A DNA stretch of 64,000 nucleotides, from NCBI RefSeq assembly GCF_900116005.1, contig NZ_FOYI01000009.1, forward strand, positions 62,001-126,000. The letters are read 5' to 3'. Of this stretch, positions 62,049 through 64,000 are shown in pieces. Made by a program: the position numbers and the translations under genes. Position 1 is the first letter of the stretch. Every line of letters begins with the position of its first letter. A model generated the notes under the pieces. That model was given only the letters and a program-made list of their open reading frames with translations, had not been told where the DNA came from and did not search any database. Source of the stretch: Poseidonocella sedimentorum. Lineage in GTDB: Bacteria > Pseudomonadota > Alphaproteobacteria > Rhodobacterales > Rhodobacteraceae.

Positions 62049-63029
62049 ATGGAACCGGGCGCGCGCAATTTGATCACGGATGTGGCGGGGCTGCGGGTCG
62101 GCAATGCCGGCGACGCGGGGCTGAAATCGGGCGTCACGGTGCTGACCTCGGGCGCGCCCTTCACCGCGGGCGTCAGCGTCATGGGCGGCGCGCCGGGCAC
62201 GCGGGAAACCGACCTGCTCGCCCCGGACCGGACCGTGCAACAAGTCGATGCGCTGGTGCTCTCGGGCGGCAGCGCCTTCGGGCTCGCGGCCTGCGACGGA
62301 GTCGCGGCGGGGTTGGCGGCGGCGGGGCGGGGCTTTGCCGTGGGGCCCGCGCGCGTGCCCATCGTACCTGGGGCGATTCTCTTCGATCTGCTGAACGGCG
62401 GCGCGAAGGGCTGGGCGGAGAACCCCTATCCGGCCCTCGGCCGCGCGGCGCTCGATGCCGCCGGCCCGGAGTTCGCGCTCGGCTCTGCCGGGGCCGGTCT
62501 CGGCGCGACCACGGCGACGTTCAAGGGTGGGCTCGGCTCGGCCTCTTGCGTGCTGGAGAGCGGGCATACGGTCGGCGCGCTGGTGGCGGTCAACGCGCTT
62601 GGCTCGGCGACGGTCGGGGACGGGCGGCATTTCTGGGCCGCGCCATGGGAGGAGGGCGCGGAGTTCGGCGGGCTCGGGCCCGCGCCGCGAGTCCCCAAGG
62701 GCTGCCGCACCAAGCTCTCGGCCCTCAATGCCAGCACCACCATCGCCATCGTCGCCACCGACGCCGCGCTGAGCCAGCCCCAGTGCACCCGGCTCGCCAC
62801 CGCCGCGCAGGACGGCATGGCCCGGGCGCTCCTGCCGAGCCACACGCCGCTTGACGGGGATCTGGTCTTTGCCGCCGCGACCGGCGCGGTCCCGCTCGAT
62901 GAGGGCCCCGAGCCGCTCATGATGATCGGCCATGCGGCCAGCCTGTGCCTCGCGCGCGCAATCGCCCGGGGTGTCCATGCTGCGACACCGGCGGCGGGGG
63001 ACCTCCTGCCGGTCTGGCAGGAGGGGTGA
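62049..63029 (+). CDS. P1-family peptidase (DmpA-like aminopeptidase)
   Basis: A 326-residue member of peptidase family S58 (DmpA/P1). These proteins cut themselves before a Ser/Thr that then becomes the N-terminal nucleophile. Family landmarks: NLITDVAGLRVGNA at the start, LSGGSAFGLAACDGV, ATTATFKGGLGSASCVLESGHTVGALVAVNALG, and the self-cleavage region around LNASTTIAIVATDA. Known members are beta-peptidyl or L-aminopeptidases with D-/L- specificity; some act on nylon oligomers. No signal peptide, so cytoplasmic. It converges on dapA with 27 bases between. Confidence 0.93.
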   Translation: MEPGARNLITDVAGLRVGNAGDAGLKSGVTVLTSGAPFTAGVSVMGGAPGTRETDLLAPDRTVQQVDALVLSGGSAFGLAACDGVAAGLAAAGRGFAVGPARVPIVPGAILFDLLNGGAKGWAENPYPALGRAALDAAGPEFALGSAGAGLGATTATFKGGLGSASCVLESGHTVGALVAVNALGSATVGDGRHFWAAPWEEGAEFGGLGPAPRVPKGCRTKLSALNASTTIAIVATDAALSQPQCTRLATAAQDGMARALLPSHTPLDGDLVFAAATGAVPLDEGPEPLMMIGHAASLCLARAIARGVHAATPAAGDLLPVWQEG

Positions 63030-63056
63030 AGTCGCGCGGGCGATGGGCGCGGGGCG

Positions 63057-63926
63057 TCAGAGAAGCCCGGCGTGCTCCATCGCGGCGTCGATCTTGGCGC
63101 GGGTCGGCTCCGTGAGCGGCACCAGCGGCAGGCGCACCTCTTCGGAGCAGAGCCCGAGCCGCGACATCGCGTATTTGACGCCCACGAGCCCCGGCTCGGT
63201 GAAGATCGCCAGATGCAGCGGCATGAGCTTGTCGGTCAGCTCCAGCGCGGTGGCGTAGTCGCCCGCCAGCGTGGCCGTCTGGACCTGCGCGCAGAGCGCG
63301 GGCGCGACGTTGGCCGTCACCGAGATGCAGCCGACGCCGCCTTGTGCGTTGTAGCCCACGGCCGTCGCATCCTCGCCCGAGAGCTGGATGAAATCGGTGC
63401 CGCAGGTGATGCGCTGCTGGCCCACGCGGGAGAGGTCGGCGGTGGCATCCTTGACCCCGATGATGGTGTCGAGCTTGGCGAGCTCGCCCATTGTCTGGGG
63501 CGAGATGTCGACCACGGACCGGCCCGGGATGTTATAGACGATCAGCGGCAGGCCGCGGCTCGCGGCGGCGGTGAAATGCGCAATCAGCCCGGCCTGAGTC
63601 GGCTTGTTGTAATAGGGCGATACGACGAGCGCGCCCTCGGCGCCGGCGGCCTTGGCCGCGTCCACCAGCCGGCAGGCCTCCCGCGTCGAGTTGGAACCGG
63701 CGCCTGCGAGCACGGGCACGCGCCCGGCCGCCACATCGATCACGGTGGCAACAACGCGGTCATGCTCTTCGTGGGTGAGTGTCGGGCTCTCGCCGGTGGT
63801 GCCGACGGGCACGAGGCCGCGGCTCCCCTGATCGATGTGCCAATCGACGAGGCGTTTGAGCGTTGCCAGATCCAGCTCGCCGTCCTTGAACGGCGTGACC
63901 AGTGCGGGAAGGGATCCTCTGAACAT
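63057..63926 (-). CDS. dapA: 4-hydroxy-tetrahydrodipicolinate synthase
   Basis: A 289-residue DapA, condensing pyruvate with aspartate-4-semialdehyde in lysine and diaminopimelate synthesis. Motifs: [43 protein letters not shown], the catalytic Tyr in [13 protein letters not shown] and the Schiff-base lysine in [10 protein letters not shown]. Length is standard. Start 63926 ([10 protein letters not shown]) follows CAGGAGGCGCGCGAC; a 14-residue longer reading is not supported. Close to the window edge, so its upstream neighbour is unknown. Confidence 0.97.
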   Translation of the reverse strand: MFRGSLPALVTPFKDGELDLATLKRLVDWHIDQGSRGLVPVGTTGESPTLTHEEHDRVVATVIDVAAGRVPVLAGAGSNSTREACRLVDAAKAAGAEGALVVSPYYNKPTQAGLIAHFTAAASRGLPLIVYNIPGRSVVDISPQTMGELAKLDTIIGVKDATADLSRVGQQRITCGTDFIQLSGEDATAVGYNAQGGVGCISVTANVAPALCAQVQTATLAGDYATALELTDKLMPLHLAIFTEPGLVGVKYAMSRLGLCSEEVRLPLVPLTEPTRAKIDAAMEHAGLL

Positions 63927-63956
63927 GTCGCGCGCCTCCTGAATTCGGGTCCTGAG

Positions 63957-63975
63957 CCGGCGGATCACCCGCCGG
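63957..63975 (-). promoter_or_regulatory. inverted repeat upstream of dapA
   Basis: CCGGCGG and CCGCCGG, seven-base perfect arms with a five-base spacer, lie about 31 bases ahead of the dapA ATG. It could be a leader hairpin or operator, or belong to the unseen neighbour. Confidence 0.3.
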
Positions 63976-64000
63976 ACTGCAGCGCGGTTTAACGCGCGTT

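Overview
The window reads as a stretch of chromosome from an alphaproteobacterium of the Rhodobacteraceae (Roseobacter-type). The evidence is a strongly GC-rich sequence with C/G at wobble positions, a 44-residue aa3-type cytochrome oxidase subunit IV, ETF-ubiquinone oxidoreductase, a DmdC-like acyl-CoA dehydrogenase, an ALDH16-type double aldehyde dehydrogenase, a short prolyl-tRNA synthetase, and DUF1523, DUF1285 and DUF599 proteins. The species cannot be named from this sequence. Genes are very densely packed: many stops and starts overlap (ATGA, GTGA, TGATG), and no gene-free stretch exceeds 300 bases. I found no rRNA, tRNA, CRISPR array, insertion sequence, integrase or prophage gene.

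Layout. 1-3.8 kb: end of an RND efflux adaptor and its permease. 3.8-10 kb: DsbD-like secreted protein, YqgE, Sua5-type tRNA t6A enzyme, DmdC-like acyl-CoA dehydrogenase coupled to a metallo-beta-lactamase-fold hydrolase, oxidase subunit IV and a lipoprotein. 10-14.4 kb: AzlCD amino-acid exporter, divergent from a coupled molybdenum-cofactor operon (fdhD-mobA-mobB-moeA). 14.4-24.5 kb: a membrane coiled-coil protein, GreA, ETF-QO, the glmU-glmS cell-wall precursor operon, a HAD phosphatase coupled to a DegT aminotransferase, and PurF. 24.7-34.7 kb: a TPR protein, a complete pyruvate dehydrogenase operon (homodimeric AceE, E2, lipoyl-E3), and a Tat-exported cyclic-nucleotide phosphodiesterase/nucleotidase. 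34.8-41.3 kb: a sulfotransferase gene broken by an in-frame amber codon and coupled to rimO, then L,D-transpeptidase, ribosomal protein L33, YghU, hydroxypyruvate isomerase and DUF1285. 41.4-48.1 kb: a four-gene coupled MoxR/DUF58/DUF4159/vWA-like operon. 48-64 kb: DUF599, Hsp20, a phytase-like secreted protein, deoC plus ALDH16, DUF1523, lolD/lolC, proS, RidA, BenE, a P1-family peptidase and dapA.

Most of the window is conserved housekeeping and central metabolism. I do not see a convincing undescribed multi-gene system. The most interesting signals are small. One is the CAG-to-TAG-type interruption in the P-loop of the sulfotransferase. Another is an intergenic repeat of about 61 bases, with two copies lying against stop codons in opposite orientations. 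There is also a pair of perfect 26-base palindromes between deoC and the aldehyde dehydrogenase gene. A 14-base tandem repeat plus palindrome lies in front of aceE, and an inverted repeat overlaps the ribosome-binding site of the phytase-like gene.
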